Shown here piece by piece: positions 1 to 8,655 of a stretch of DNA of 64,000 nt; the stretch's first letter is position 1, and every line of letters begins with the position of its first letter. The notes below the pieces were generated by a model that saw only the letters and a program-made list of their open reading frames with translations, was not told the DNA's origin and made no database searches. The stretch is from NCBI GenBank assembly GCA_036186865.1, contig AP025069.1, positions 3,646,561 to 3,710,560 of the forward strand, in the 5' to 3' direction. Origin of the DNA: Eustoma russellianum. Its lineage: Eukaryota; Streptophyta; Magnoliopsida; Gentianales; Gentianaceae. The translations under genes were made by a program, and so were the position numbers.

Positions 1-160
1 GGTACATATAAAGTCGGGGGTCTCGCTGGAAGCGAACTCTCTATCCTTTAGGATGGATGCATTGTTTGTCTGCCTCTCACCCACCCAAGACCCTAGCGAT
101 AGCTTGTGCTGTTTTTGTGATATGCTGAGTATGTGTTGTTATTGTTGTTGTATTTGTTAA
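1..160 (+). repeat. Family B repeat (RTE LINE 3' tail), copy 1
   Basis: The stretch carries the family B landmarks in order: a GGTCTCGCTGGAAGC block, CTCTCTATCCTTTAGGATGG, CCTCTCACC, GACCCTAGCGATAGC, and a tail rich in TTG triplets ending near 160. The same order appears at about 1062-1240, 1548-1690, 18480-18605, 19342-19465, 36737-36870, 37425-37535 and 52205-52365. In the last copy it runs on into RTE reverse-transcriptase remnants, so this is read as a 5'-truncated LINE tail. The copy may continue left of the window. Confidence 0.7.
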
Positions 161-718
161 TAGTTTCATTATGGTCCAAAATTGCCCTCCAATTGTCATA
201 TCAGTTACTACTTAATTAATATACTAAAACGATATACACCAAAAAATAATAATTCAAATTTGGTAGGTAGTGTGAGAGCAAGCCCTTCAACGACAAGGCT
301 AAAGTGTTGGGCATCTTTAGTCTGCTGCATGGATACGCAAAGTTATGAAAGAAAGGCATAAAATTTGGCAATACGGTAAAGTAAACGCTACGAATAATGC
401 GATCCAACACGGAGCATATGCATGACACCACCGACCCCATCCTATTTTGGAGGCTTTTATGCTGCCGCCCACATATACCTTTACCTTTGGCGGGGAAAAA
501 GACCCGGGGGGGGGGGGGGGAGTGTTTAAAAAAAGATTAGGCTACCATGAAAAGGGCAAATTAACGTAAAAATATCTTTTTCCAAAGACATAGTCTAATC
601 GTTAACACATGTCGTAATCTGAAAAAAATGATATTTTTCTGTTTCAGTAGTCAAGATTCAATCTCTGCTAACTTGAAATTCCATGAAGAAAGTATGTCTA
701 ATTGAAAAGTTGCCGCTC
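161..718. other. No gene seen; contains a 15-base G run
   Basis: No reading frame with recognisable content is present on either strand. The only notable item is a homopolymer of 15 G at 506-520, which may be unstable or mis-assembled. The rest is AT-rich spacer. Confidence 0.5.
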
Positions 719-905
719 TTAACATATGAGCAGTGCAAAAGGTAAACAAACTCTAACACGCTGTGGACTTAGCCATTTGCTTTTGATCATTGTAAGGCAT
801 CGCTCAATTGACATATGGGCAGATATGAATAGAGCAAAAAAAGTAAACTCTAACGCACTGTAGGTTTTGCCGTTTCCCTTTGATCATTGGAAATAATCAT
901 TGTTG
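719..905. repeat. Diverged tandem duplication of about 95 bp
   Basis: Two successive blocks share, in the same order, ACATATGRGCAG, GTAAAC(AAA)CTCTAAC, a CGC/GCACTGT segment and TTTGATCATTG. The first covers roughly 719-800 and the second 809-895. They differ by several substitutions and small indels, so the duplication is old. No coding content was recognised. Confidence 0.55.
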
Positions 906-1061
906 ACATATGAACTTGTATCGAAAGGTTTTTGTATAGCTCAATCGGTGTTCGCCTCCATATTGGTGTCAATGTCCGAAAGACTAATTTGTAGAATGGG
1001 ATGTAGAACTCGACCTAAATGTTATGTAGAGTCTCCTTTGAGCCGCTTACTATTGTGCGGA

Positions 1062-1240
1062 AGGCAACATCATCATCATCATACTCAGTATATCCCAACG
1101 ACAGCAAAAGCTATCGTTAGGGTCTGGAGAGGGTGAGCGGCAGGCAAACAATACATTTATCCCTAGGGATAGAGGGTTTGCTTCCAGTGAGACCTCAGCT
1201 CTGGCTGTACCTGCATAAATGACACAGTAATAGAAATATG
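1062..1240 (-). repeat. Family B repeat (RTE LINE 3' tail), copy 2
   Basis: On the minus strand it reads from a TGCAGGTACAGCC start through GGTCTCACTGGAAGCAAACC, GACCCTAACGATAGC and GGGATATACTGAGTATG to a GATGATGATG tail. It faces copy 3 at 1548-1690, making a loose inverted pair about 300 bp apart. Confidence 0.75.
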
Positions 1241-1547
1241 ATGTGCTAGTGTGTTAATGAGAAAATTCAATAAATACAAATACGAAGCTCAACATGTCTC
1301 CATCAAATAAGTTAGCAATCCGTCAAGACATAACGAAAGAAAAGTTCGTTATATCCTCCAGAATGCAGATAGTAATGCAGATAGTAATGCAGACATCACA
1401 GCATTTGGTTGTTTCACAGTAAAACGATGAGGTTTACCCGAAGCGATTGTCTGAATCATACAGCGACCCTCTCAGTTTGATGCCATTCACTTCAGACAAT
1501 CTTTATGATGGTAAACGAATATTTATTAGACAACCTAGTAGTTGGTC
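1241..1547. other. No gene seen
   Basis: AT-rich spacer between two family B copies. A short triplication of the unit GCAGATAGTAAT lies near 1364-1390. I see no coding or RNA feature. Confidence 0.5.
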
Positions 1548-1690
1548 TGCAGATACATATAGAACCGGAGGTCTCACTGGAAACAATCTCTTTATCCCAT
1601 TGTTTGTCTGACTCTCACCTTCCCAGACCCTAGCGATAGCTTTTGGTGTCGTTGGGATATACTATGTATGATGGTGGTGGTTGTTAACCT
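1548..1690 (+). repeat. Family B repeat (RTE LINE 3' tail), copy 3
   Basis: Carries AGATACATATAGAACCGGAGG, GGTCTCACTGGAAAC, CCTTCCCAGACCCTAGCGAT and GGGATATACTATGTATG, ending in a GGTGGTGGTTGTT tail. It is the clearest plus-strand copy in the first 2 kb and lacks only a few bases of the consensus. Confidence 0.75.
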
Positions 1691-2004
1691 AGTAGTTGGT
1701 TAACGTAAAGTTCAACTGACACTCTGAAACAGAAACAATTAAGCATACCTTGTTAATGACAACAGAGACAAGGACAGAAAGATCTTGTACAAGTCAGTAA
1801 GGATATCACAGAACGCAAATCTTGCAAATTGTAGTGAAATGGAATTTAACAATAAGAACCCACCAGGGATAGTATAGGTCATCCGTTCCTCATTTGCTTG
1901 CTTGTCACATCTAAGCTATGATCGCCAGCAATGAACAAAAACTGGTAAGCCAATGCACAAGGCAGTAGTGGATCAATTAGATGAACTAATGGATATGTAA
2001 AAGC

Positions 2005-2185
2005 TGACTGCGCTTGTGAAGTAGCAGTGGATCGACACGTAATTTTCATTATGAGTCATCGAAAAACAACCTCTGTGTGTTTCTAACGCGTGTGTATGGT
2101 TGCTCACATCCGACCCCCATGCTCCGCCATAGGCGGGAGTTATAAGGCAATGGGGTAATGTTGTTATTATGGTGGTGGTGGATAT
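2005..2185 (+). repeat. Family A SINE-like repeat, copy 1
   Basis: Matches the 3' half of family A: GTGAAGTAGCAGT, GATCGACACG, TTTTCATTATGAGTCATCG, AACAACCTCTGTGTGTTTCT, a GTATGGTTGC block, CGCCATAGGCGGGAG, then GGCAATGGGGTAATGTTGTT as tail. The 5' portion seen in the copies near 38.8 and 45.2 kb is absent. Confidence 0.75.
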
Positions 2186-2442
2186 GTAGAAGCTGTGAAT
2201 GTTATCAGACCGTTATTTAGCCAGCAAAGGAGCTTGTGGAGAAGTTATTTGGTGATGGACAACAGAAATGGTGCTAAGGACCAGTTTCTTTATTTGATCA
2301 CCGAAATCGATCAATGTAAGGGAACCTTTTGACAAGCAAACTGAAGAAACGGAAGCCTACAGTTGACTTAGATATCAGGGCAGAAAGACCATTTGAACAG
2401 ATAGAGGTGCCGAATGATCAAGCATTGTCGAAGAAACCTAAC

Positions 2443-2561
2443 AACAACAACATTACCCCATTGCCTTAGAGGCTCCCGTCTATAGCGAGGTATGGAGGGC
2501 TCGAATGTACGCAACCGTATCCATGTGTTAAAAACACACAAAGATTGTTTTCCAATGACCA
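2443..2561 (-). repeat. Family A SINE-like repeat, copy 2 (partial)
   Basis: A minus-strand copy beginning with the AACAACAACATTACCCC tail complement and running to ACAAAGATTGTTTTCC. It stops a few bases before the target-site duplication of the LINE, whose insertion point is at 2588. The expected continuation is not found beyond the far end of the LINE at 8656, so this copy was already truncated. Confidence 0.7.
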
Positions 2562-2565
2562 AAGA

Positions 2566-2587
2566 AACCTAACATTATCGTATATCT
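2566..2587. repeat. Target-site duplication of the LINE, left copy
   Basis: The 16 bases acattatcgtatatct at 2572-2587 recur exactly at 8640-8655. The match extends to 22 bases (2566-2587 against 8634-8655) with one mismatch. It lies directly beside the LINE's short A tail, seen here as T on the plus strand. Confidence 0.9.
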
Positions 2588-2683
2588 TTTTTTGTAATTT
2601 AAATTTTATAAAAGCCCAAAGGCAAATAGAAAGGATTTACATCAGAGGTTGCGCATTATGGCAACAAATAGCAGAGTCAGTAA

Positions 2684-3328
2684 CTATGAAGTGGCCCCAA
2701 AAACAAAAAGGTGGCTCTCAGGAGTTTTTAACAATATGAACAGCCAACCATACAAAATAAGGCCAAGTAAACAGATGGGGTGGGATATGAATACTAAATT
2801 TACAACGTCTTGACTCGTAGTAGCAAATCCAAAAGTGAAGAGCCTAGTATTCACAGGCAAAAGGCCAGGCATTCCTCCCACGCAGAGCACATTAGAAGTC
2901 CAGAGGAGCATCATGGCAGCAACCGAAGTACAAACGAATAGAAACCAACTCCAAACATAACTCCTGTGGACAATCAAAACAACGTAGCCATTCCAGAAGC
3001 TGGAAACCCAGTGCACAGTGATGATGATGCAGGTGAAAAGCATGGTAAGAACACAGGACTCCATGGAACTCAAGCCACCGGAACTCCAATTCCAAACCGA
3101 GGACAAAACCCCAGGGAAACCAATGGAAGATGCCAAAAGAGTGAACCAAAAGGTAGTAGAGCGGGAGCTTCCAAAAACATTCCAAAATACCTGACAGAAA
3201 ACACAACGAACAGCAGTACCAAGAACCAAGAAGGCAAATAGAGAGGCAGACAACATGGCAAACATATAGAAATAAGAGTTAACCCCCCCAGGAGAAAATG
3301 TAATGAGGGAGACCAAGATTAAGCGCAA
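2684..3328 (-). other. Open hydrophobic frame (214 codons) in the LINE 3' region
   Basis: A third open frame starts inside the last 50 bases of ORF2 and runs through most of the LINE's 3' region. It is very rich in F, L, V, W and S with several membrane-like stretches, which is also what a T/G-rich 3' UTR gives by chance. I recognise no family. It is listed because its length is unusual for an untranslated region; it is most likely fortuitous. Confidence 0.2.
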
Positions 3329-6300
3329 TATTCCAGTTGTAATGCGATTTCCTAACTTTCCTCCAAGAGGAGGCAGCGAATCTAATGTTTAGCATGATGT
3401 CGGTGAAAATTACAGATTCAGGCCTACTAGTTCTAGTATGAAACCTTTGATTGCGTTCCTTCCAGATATGATAGATAGTAATGGAAAACCCGAGGAAGGC
3501 CAAGTCCCTTTGAAATTTAGAACGCCAATTGTTATTAAGTAACCAATCCTGAAGTCTATCCCAATCATACTCAATGGATCTACAATTCAATTGACCAGTG
3601 ATATCAGTCCAGACCCGGTTTGAGTAGGGACATTGGAAAAATAAGTGATTTTGGTTTTCCTGGTGTAGATGGCAAAGATGGCATAGGTCAACATCCACAA
3701 TACCCCAATGAGCCAGTTTTTGAAGAGCAGGAAGCCTCTCCCAAAATGCAATCCAAAGGATAAAAGCATATCTAGGGAGAATGCAACTACTCCAGACTAT
3801 TCTAGTCCAAGGCACAGAAGGGGAAGGGGATTCAACATCCCAAAGAGCACTATGAATAGAAAAATTATGTGAAGGAGTCCATCTCCAAGAATCATTCCTG
3901 TTGGAAACAGGGATAGAACGACAGGAAATGTAAAAGTTAAGGACTTGGTTATCCCAACCCCTACCAAAAGGCAAATTCCAATTAGTTCCCAGCAGCACAT
4001 CTGAAACCTTGGCACCTAAGGGAATGTTCAGTTTCCGTCTAAGGCCAGGGAATTTCTTAATCAGAATGCCCCAGGGGTGCCAGGGGTCAAACCAAAAGGA
4101 GGTTGAAGTGCCAGAACCAATCACACGTTTTATGAAAGGCTCAAACAAATCTCTAATCCAAAGCAAACGTTTCCAAATCCAAGAGTCTTTTTGCTTAGGA
4201 TCCACTTCCCAAAGGGAAGCACCCTTCAGGATAATTGTGTGCACCCACTTAACCCAGAGAGACTCCTTATCATTACAAATGGACCATATCTGCTTCATCA
4301 AATAGGCATTATTCAATCGGGAGAGATTAGGAAGATCCAAACCCCCCACAGCCTTAGGCTTACAGAGATCCTCCCATTTAATTTTTGCCTTGTGTGAACT
4401 TCCCCAAAGAAAAGACCGAAGAAGACGTTCAATATCCTTAATAACTTTCCTAGGGAGGAAAAAAGCTGCCGTCCAGTAACGGACCATGGCAAGGAGAACT
4501 GAATTGATTAAATGCAAACGTCCACCATAGGAAAGTTTGGAGACAGCCCAACTTGAAATTCGAGCTTTTATTTTATCCAGGAGGGGGAGGCAATCAATGT
4601 AGGATAGCTTCTTGTTGATGAGAGGAAGGCCAAGATATTTAATGGGGAGAGAACCAAGTGGAATTCCTAAGCAATCAGAGATCCATTGCTTTTTAGAGTT
4701 TGAGGTCCCAGTCACAAAAATTTCACTTTTTGTGAGGTTAGGAGACAGACCCGACTGGATCTTGAAAGAGTCCATAGTGCATTTAATGGCACGAATGGAG
4801 TCTTTGTCAGGACTGGACAGGATGAACAAGTCATCAGCGAATGCAATAGAGCAAAGATTGAGAGAACTGCATCTTGGGTGAAATTTGAATCTCCCAAGTT
4901 GGGCTTGATTTTTGAGAGCTTGAGTGAATCCTTCCATAACAAGGATGAAAAGGGTTGGAGACAGTGGGTCACCCTGCCGCAGGCCCCGGCTAGAGTGGAA
5001 ATTCCCCGTGAGAGACCCATTTAAGTTAATGGAGAAAGTGGGCGTAGAGATGCACAAGTGAATCCAGTTCCTGACAGACTCAGGGAAATTCATATGCGAG
5101 AGGATTGACATGAGATAGTTCCAACTAACCGTGTCAAAAGCTTTCATGATATCCACCTTAATAGCACAACTGCTAGGACCCCCAGATTTCTGATAAGTCC
5201 TAACCAAGTCATGCATTAAGAGGATGTTATCTTGGATGTTCCTACCCTTAACAAAAGCTGATTGGTTTTCGTCCACCAAATAGGGAAGGAAAGGCTTGAT
5301 CCTATTAGCAATGATTTTAGAAATGACTTTATAGCACACATTGCAACAGGAGATAGGTCGAAAATCTCTCATTTTAACAGGGCTGTCATTCTTGGGAATG
5401 AGGGATATTGCAGTAGTATTTAAGGGATAATAGATGTAGTTATGAGTGAAGAAGTACTCAATAGCTTCCAAGAAGTCTTTACTAACAATATCCCAGTTTG
5501 ATTTAAAGAATTCCACAGAGTATCCATCAGGACCTGGGGCACTATCATTTTTCATTGAAAAGAGAGCGTCTTTAATCTCTTTGTGTGAAACTTGAGAGCT
5601 TAAGGCGGCAGCTTGGGGATCAGACAAGTAGTGACCAGACCATTGGATTTGAGGGAGGTTGGAAGCATTAGTCTCAGAGAAGAGATTAGAAAAGAACCCA
5701 ATAGCAAGGTCTTTAACCTCCTCATAGTTTTTAGTCCAAATCCCATTTTCATCTTGAAGTCTGAGGATTTTGTTCTTGGTCGTATGGGCTTTGATTGTTC
5801 GATGAAAAAATTGGGAATTCCTATCACCCTCCTTCATCCATTTAATTCTAGATTTCTCCCTAAGAAAGCTTTCTTCAAAGGAGGAGAACCTAATGTAGTC
5901 CTCGAGGGCATTTTGCTCTAATTGGAAGTCAAGACTGTTACCCCCATCCATAGCAAGCTTCTGAGCATTCTCAAGATTCTGTCTCGCCTCCAGAACTTTG
6001 GCAGATATGTTTCCAAAAAATTGGTTATTCAATGCTCTAAGGGGGCCCTTTAACCTTTTGAGTTTTTTTGTCAAGCGAATTTGTGGGTTACCTTGAATTG
6101 GGATATTCCAGTTACCCCCAACCAAAGACTTGAAGTTAGAGTGTTTCATCCAGCCTTTAATGAAACGAAAAGGTTTAGGACCAAAATTGTCAGAGGTTTT
6201 AATCGATAGAATACCAGGTGAGTGGTCAGAAATGGTAGGGGCTTCAAAATCCAATTGATAATTAGGGAATTTCTGGTTCCACATGTCATTACAGAAGGAA

Positions 6301-6911
6301 TGATCAATCTTAGAGTAGACCCTACTTCCAGCCTCTCTCTTATTAGACCATGTGAATTGAAAGCCTCTAGAGGGCATGCTGAGAACGTCCAGGAACTGAA
6401 TGCAATCACGAAATTCCTGGACAGCGCCGCAATCAATACTCTGATTGCCCTTCTTCCCATTGCTATCAAGGACCACATTGAAGTCCCCCATAATAAGCCA
6501 AGGGAGGTTACTATACAGAGCATGCTGGTATCTAAGAGCAGCCCAAAGGTCACGTCGTTGCCTTTTGTCATTAAAGGCATAAACGAAAGTGAGGATGAGG
6601 TTAGCTTGATCTGGGGATTTAGAAGAAATCCTACAGGTAACACATTGTTCCTCAATGTGTAAGACCTGGCAAGTGAAGAGGTCTGGATTGAGGCCAATCC
6701 AAATACGAGTAACTGAGTTTGGGAGGGTATTATGAATAACATCCCAATGCCTAAAGATTCTTTGCGAGAAAGGCAGAAAATTTTGGGTTCTGACCTTGGT
6801 CTCCAGCAAACCTATAATATTGATACCTTTGTTCCTAATGAATGACTTAACTTCTTTTTGTTTCAAGGGGGAGTTAAGACCCCTTATGTTCCAACAAGCA
6901 ATATTGATCAT
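3279..6911 (-). CDS. LINE ORF2: endonuclease-reverse transcriptase
   Basis: A 1210-aa protein that nicks target DNA and reverse-transcribes the LINE RNA at the nick. The N-terminal endonuclease/exonuclease/phosphatase domain starts at once (CWNIRGLNSPLKQKE), with the LLETK motif near residue 36, IMGDFNVV near 140 and SDHSPG near 229. The reverse transcriptase has DFRPISCCNV, the KVDIMKAFDTVSW block, GLRQGDPLSP and the FADD catalytic site (the YADD variant common in plant L1). The C-terminal region has the zf-RVT pattern, including LCHLCHLH and HLFFQCPYSN, and ends with the usual YHIWKERNQ stretch. No RNase H domain is present. Its start codon overlaps the ORF1 stop as ATGA, suggesting coupled translation. 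No stop or frameshift was seen. Confidence 0.93.
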   Translation of the reverse strand: MINIACWNIRGLNSPLKQKEVKSFIRNKGINIIGLLETKVRTQNFLPFSQRIFRHWDVIHNTLPNSVTRIWIGLNPDLFTCQVLHIEEQCVTCRISSKSPDQANLILTFVYAFNDKRQRRDLWAALRYQHALYSNLPWLIMGDFNVVLDSNGKKGNQSIDCGAVQEFRDCIQFLDVLSMPSRGFQFTWSNKREAGSRVYSKIDHSFCNDMWNQKFPNYQLDFEAPTISDHSPGILSIKTSDNFGPKPFRFIKGWMKHSNFKSLVGGNWNIPIQGNPQIRLTKKLKRLKGPLRALNNQFFGNISAKVLEARQNLENAQKLAMDGGNSLDFQLEQNALEDYIRFSSFEESFLREKSRIKWMKEGDRNSQFFHRTIKAHTTKNKILRLQDENGIWTKNYEEVKDLAIGFFSNLFSETNASNLPQIQWSGHYLSDPQAAALSSQVSHKEIKDALFSMKNDSAPGPDGYSVEFFKSNWDIVSKDFLEAIEYFFTHNYIYYPLNTTAISLIPKNDSPVKMRDFRPISCCNVCYKVISKIIANRIKPFLPYLVDENQSAFVKGRNIQDNILLMHDLVRTYQKSGGPSSCAIKVDIMKAFDTVSWNYLMSILSHMNFPESVRNWIHLCISTPTFSINLNGSLTGNFHSSRGLRQGDPLSPTLFILVMEGFTQALKNQAQLGRFKFHPRCSSLNLCSIAFADDLFILSSPDKDSIRAIKCTMDSFKIQSGLSPNLTKSEIFVTGTSNSKKQWISDCLGIPLGSLPIKYLGLPLINKKLSYIDCLPLLDKIKARISSWAVSKLSYGGRLHLINSVLLAMVRYWTAAFFLPRKVIKDIERLLRSFLWGSSHKAKIKWEDLCKPKAVGGLDLPNLSRLNNAYLMKQIWSICNDKESLWVKWVHTIILKGASLWEVDPKQKDSWIWKRLLWIRDLFEPFIKRVIGSGTSTSFWFDPWHPWGILIKKFPGLRRKLNIPLGAKVSDVLLGTNWNLPFGRGWDNQVLNFYISCRSIPVSNRNDSWRWTPSHNFSIHSALWDVESPSPSVPWTRIVWSSCILPRYAFILWIAFWERLPALQKLAHWGIVDVDLCHLCHLHQENQNHLFFQCPYSNRVWTDITGQLNCRSIEYDWDRLQDWLLNNNWRSKFQRDLAFLGFSITIYHIWKERNQRFHTRTSRPESVIFTDIMLNIRFAASSWRKVRKSHYNWNIALNLGLPHYIFSWGG

Positions 6912-8299
6912 CTTTTTATTTTTGCCCCCCTGGGCCGTCCTCTGCTCCTATTCCTGTTTCTATGCCTAGAGGGAGGTGAAGGTGAAGCCTCGGATCGGAT
7001 TTTGGAAGCTTCTCCGGAATCATGTAGAGAAGAGGGGTTACGGTTGCTGGCTTTAGTAATCACAGATTTCAATTTTGAGGGGTGAGGGTTAGAGGCCTGA
7101 ACCGTAGGGGATTCATCCTCACCCTCAGAGCTGGTAGTGAGATACCAACTGGAATCATTTTGATCTTCCAGTTTAGCATTAATGCTTCTAATATGCTCTG
7201 CAAGGGTTTTATTATAGTCCTCCTCAAAATTCTCAGACCCCACCAATTGGGGGGTTAAGCCTTTAGGACTTTCAGTGAGGAAGTCATCCTTGTCCTCATC
7301 GCAGAGTAAATTTAAAGCATTAAATTTATTCTCAGAGGAATGGACCTCAAGTCTACTGGGACTGTTAGTAGGGGATTGTGAAGGATGTCTAGATGTTTGA
7401 GGGTCCTTTGAAAACATACGATTTCTGGGTTTTTGAGGCTTAGGATCCGGAGGAATAAAGCTCCTCCCAGTGGCCGGACCTTTGCTGCCCTTAACTTGGT
7501 GGGGAAAGAAAGATGAAGGTTTGTGAGGGAAACCCCCAGAGCCAGCCTTCGGCTGGGAGACGGGGGTAGTACAGTCATGGCCAAATGTCCTGCATTTGGG
7601 ACAAATGGATGGCATCCATTCATAGATCACTTCTTGGGAACACTCAGTCCCTTCCTCATCTTTGAAATAAATGATATTAGGGGGCTTCTCACCTGCGTTG
7701 ATTTCAACACATATCCTAGCAAAGGCTACACGGTTTTGGGTAGTAGTAAGCTTGTCCATAAACAAGGGCTTACCAATTAACGAACCCAGCCCACTCAGAA
7801 CCTTGGCATTGAAGTAATGCAGCTTCAGATCTGGGAATTTAACCCAGACAGGAACTGAGTCCAGACTTAGTCTTTGGATTGGCTTTTCAGGAGACCAAGG
7901 CCAAAGAAAGAGGACACGGTTGCCGAAGGGAAGAGGGGAAAGATCTAAAATGCTTTGCTTTGAGTCATCCGACTGAAAGCGAAAGACAAAAAGATCTTCC
8001 TCCTTCCGTTGAACTTCGAGCAAACCCTTAGCAGACCAATTATCTTCAGCAAATTTTTTCATATTGAAGAAGGAGGTAGGATTACCCATTACCTGTCCGA
8101 TTATCGCAGTGCTCCACTTCCTCTTTGACGAGATGACATCGTCTGGGCAGATTTCGAAGATCTTCTTGCCCTTTTCATTCCGGATCTGAGTGTGAGAGAG
8201 AGTTGAAGCCACATCCGGGGAAAAATCTGGCTTGAGCAAGGAGGCCCAAGCAGATTTTGCCCGCACAACCTGTTGCATGTTGATATTAAGGGCCAACAA
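6908..8299 (-). CDS. LINE ORF1: DUF4283-type RNA-binding protein
   Basis: A 463-aa protein expected to coat the LINE RNA. The first half has the plant L1 ORF1 (DUF4283) pattern, with WSTAIIGQVMG, FFNMKKFAEDNW, VFRFQSDDSKQSIL and WPWSPEKP followed by PVWVKFPDLKLHYF. A reduced zinc knuckle, CPKCRTFGHDC, follows near residue 236; its last cysteine is closer than in the usual CX2CX4HX4C. The C-terminal third is low-complexity, rich in S, P, K and N, and ends in a basic RNRNRSRGRPRGAKIKR tail likely to bind nucleic acid. The start was taken at the first ATG after the leader. The stop TGA lies within the ORF2 start. Confidence 0.88.
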   Translation of the reverse strand: MLALNINMQQVVRAKSAWASLLKPDFSPDVASTLSHTQIRNEKGKKIFEICPDDVISSKRKWSTAIIGQVMGNPTSFFNMKKFAEDNWSAKGLLEVQRKEEDLFVFRFQSDDSKQSILDLSPLPFGNRVLFLWPWSPEKPIQRLSLDSVPVWVKFPDLKLHYFNAKVLSGLGSLIGKPLFMDKLTTTQNRVAFARICVEINAGEKPPNIIYFKDEEGTECSQEVIYEWMPSICPKCRTFGHDCTTPVSQPKAGSGGFPHKPSSFFPHQVKGSKGPATGRSFIPPDPKPQKPRNRMFSKDPQTSRHPSQSPTNSPSRLEVHSSENKFNALNLLCDEDKDDFLTESPKGLTPQLVGSENFEEDYNKTLAEHIRSINAKLEDQNDSSWYLTTSSEGEDESPTVQASNPHPSKLKSVITKASNRNPSSLHDSGEASKIRSEASPSPPSRHRNRNRSRGRPRGAKIKR

Positions 8300-8633
8300 G
8301 AGGATGTTGAGCCATAACTAGAAGATGGGAAGGAGGTTAAGAGGGTCTCCGACCGCTAGGGCAGCGGCCGGAAAAACTAGGGTTTGGACAGTAAGAGCGA
8401 AGTGGAACGAAGCTTATTTGGTACAATACGGGGAAGAAAGAGGAGTTAGGGGAGAGAGGAAGGGGAAAAAGGTAGGAGCAAAGAAGGAGACGCGGTGGTT
8501 TTTCGAACGTTGACGGAGGAGTAAGCAGCGGAGAGAGAGAAAATCAGTCCGTTGGGGGTGAAAAGTCTAGAGAGAAGGGAGAGCTTTTTGTCGAAGAGAG
8601 AGAAAAGTTTTTTCCTCTCGCTTCTCTCCCTGG
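8300..8633 (-). promoter_or_regulatory. LINE 5' UTR / presumed internal promoter
   Basis: A 334-bp leader between the target duplication and ORF1. On the element's strand it is strongly pyrimidine-rich (CTTCTCTCC, TCTCTCTCTCC), as in many plant LINE leaders. Internal promoter function is inferred from family knowledge; no specific box was identified. Confidence 0.5.
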
Positions 8634-8655
8634 AACCTCACATTATCGTATATCT
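8634..8655. repeat. Target-site duplication of the LINE, right copy
   Basis: Matches 2566-2587 with one mismatch (C against A at the sixth base); the inner 16 bases are identical. It defines the LINE's 5' end at about 8633. Confidence 0.9.

Larger units (their letters stand above)
2588..8633 (-). mobile_element. Near-intact L1-type LINE retrotransposon
   Basis: A full-length non-LTR retrotransposon on the minus strand. From its 5' end it has a CT-rich leader (8300-8633), ORF1 (6908-8299), ORF2 with endonuclease, reverse transcriptase and zinc-binding region (3279-6911), a T/G-rich 3' part (about 2595-3278), and a short A tail at 2588-2594. The 22-bp flanking duplication with one mismatch shows target-primed insertion. 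Both ORFs are open from end to end, so the copy is young and could be autonomous. It landed immediately beside an older family A repeat. Plant L1 elements normally have this two-ORF plan with no RNase H, as here. Confidence 0.93.

Noticed and set aside
4612..6742. Several 70-200 codon frames on either strand inside the LINE
   Set aside because: All overlap the intact ORF2 in other frames and have no family features.
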